A DNA stretch of 6,772 nucleotides from CAZQAA01 sp964591255 (GTDB lineage: Bacteria; Desulfobacterota; DSM-4660; Desulfatiglandales; Desulfatiglandaceae), in NCBI GenBank assembly GCA_964591255.1, contig CAZQAA010000061.1, positions 1-6,772 on the forward strand, written 5' to 3'. Of this stretch, positions 6,612 through 6,772 are shown in pieces. The translations under genes and the position numbers were made by a program. The number at the start of each line of letters is the position of its first letter. Position 1 is the stretch's first letter. The notes beneath the pieces were generated by a model. The model was not told the origin of the DNA. It was given only the letters and a program-made list of their open reading frames with translations, and searched no databases.

Positions 6612-6635
6612 CAACACAATGATAAATTGTGATTG
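6612..6635. other. AT-rich hairpin next to the GH130 stop codon
   Basis: CAACACAAT (6612-6620) can pair with ATTGTG-A-TTG (6626-6635) across a 5-base loop, giving nine pairs with one bulged A. It directly abuts the stop codon of the minus-strand GH130 gene. There is no T run after it on the minus strand, so it is not a standard intrinsic terminator; it may stabilise the 3' end or be chance. Confidence 0.25.
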
Positions 6636-6772
6636 TTAAGGTACAATCGCACCCTGTGTGCAACCGCTTATGATATCTTCAATATGGGCCTCTGCCAAAG
6701 CAATACAGGTATCAGCAGCTCCATAATACATCTTTATCATGCCGTCTTCTTCAATCACCGCGCCACAGGGAA
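6636..6772 (-). CDS. GH130-type glycoside phosphorylase/hydrolase, C-terminus only
   Basis: The last 44 codons of a gene entering from the right edge on the minus strand, ending in TAA at 6636-6638. The residues PCGAVIEEDGMIKMYYGAAD, then TCIALAEAHIEDIISGC, match the end of the five-bladed propeller of GH130 enzymes (formerly DUF377 predicted glycosylases): GA-hydrophobic, DG, a YYGAADT strand, then IALA and a short terminal helix ending in Cys. Members phosphorolyse or hydrolyse beta-mannosides such as mannosyl-glucose or mannooligosaccharides. The catalytic residues lie outside the window, so substrate and mechanism cannot be judged. It converges with the debris from 6336 on. Confidence 0.75.
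   Translation of the reverse strand, partial: PCGAVIEEDGMIKMYYGAADTCIALAEAHIEDIISGCTQGAIVP

Overview
The window looks like a piece of chromosome from a strictly anaerobic bacterium, most likely in the Desulfobacterota (old Deltaproteobacteria). The reasons are a tungsten-type aldehyde:ferredoxin oxidoreductase (AOR) with its own MoaD-like sulfur carrier, a DUF362 protein carrying two [4Fe-4S] ferredoxin motifs, and a bacterial-type glutamyl-tRNA synthetase. The taxon is an inference from gene content and protein flavour. No rRNA, tRNA gene, CRISPR array or intact mobile element is visible.

Layout. Bases 1-233 hold no confident gene, only a small open frame behind a strong Shine-Dalgarno sequence and competing open stretches in other frames. 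Bases 234-1346 (minus) encode the DUF362 / double-ferredoxin protein. A 349-base divergent intergenic region follows. It carries a near-consensus sigma-70 promoter at 1518-1546 pointing right and a leader of about 140 nt. Bases 1696-3918 (plus) encode a long AOR-family protein (740 aa), followed after one base by the 81-aa MoaD/ThiS-like protein (3920-4165), an obvious two-gene operon. After 113 bases comes gltX (4279-5694), closed by a clear intrinsic terminator at 5710-5731. A separate small transcription unit encodes a 136-aa HbpS/GlcG/PduO-C-type protein (5925-6335). Bases 6336-6635 look like decayed coding sequence, including a 50-codon open stretch without a start codon. The right edge (6636-6772, minus) holds the C-terminal 44 residues of a GH130-type glycoside phosphorylase/hydrolase that runs out of the window.

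How the genes fit. AOR enzymes oxidise aldehydes to carboxylic acids (or reduce acids) with a tungsten bis-pterin cofactor and pass electrons to ferredoxin. The coupled MoaD-like protein, which ends in Gly-Gly-Gly, is the expected sulfur donor for pterin dithiolene synthesis. The divergent DUF362 ferredoxin is a plausible but unproven electron-transfer partner. gltX is housekeeping and probably unrelated. The most worthwhile points are the non-standard cluster motif and pterin motif of the AOR, its long leader, the divergent DUF362 partner, and the relics at both ends of the window.
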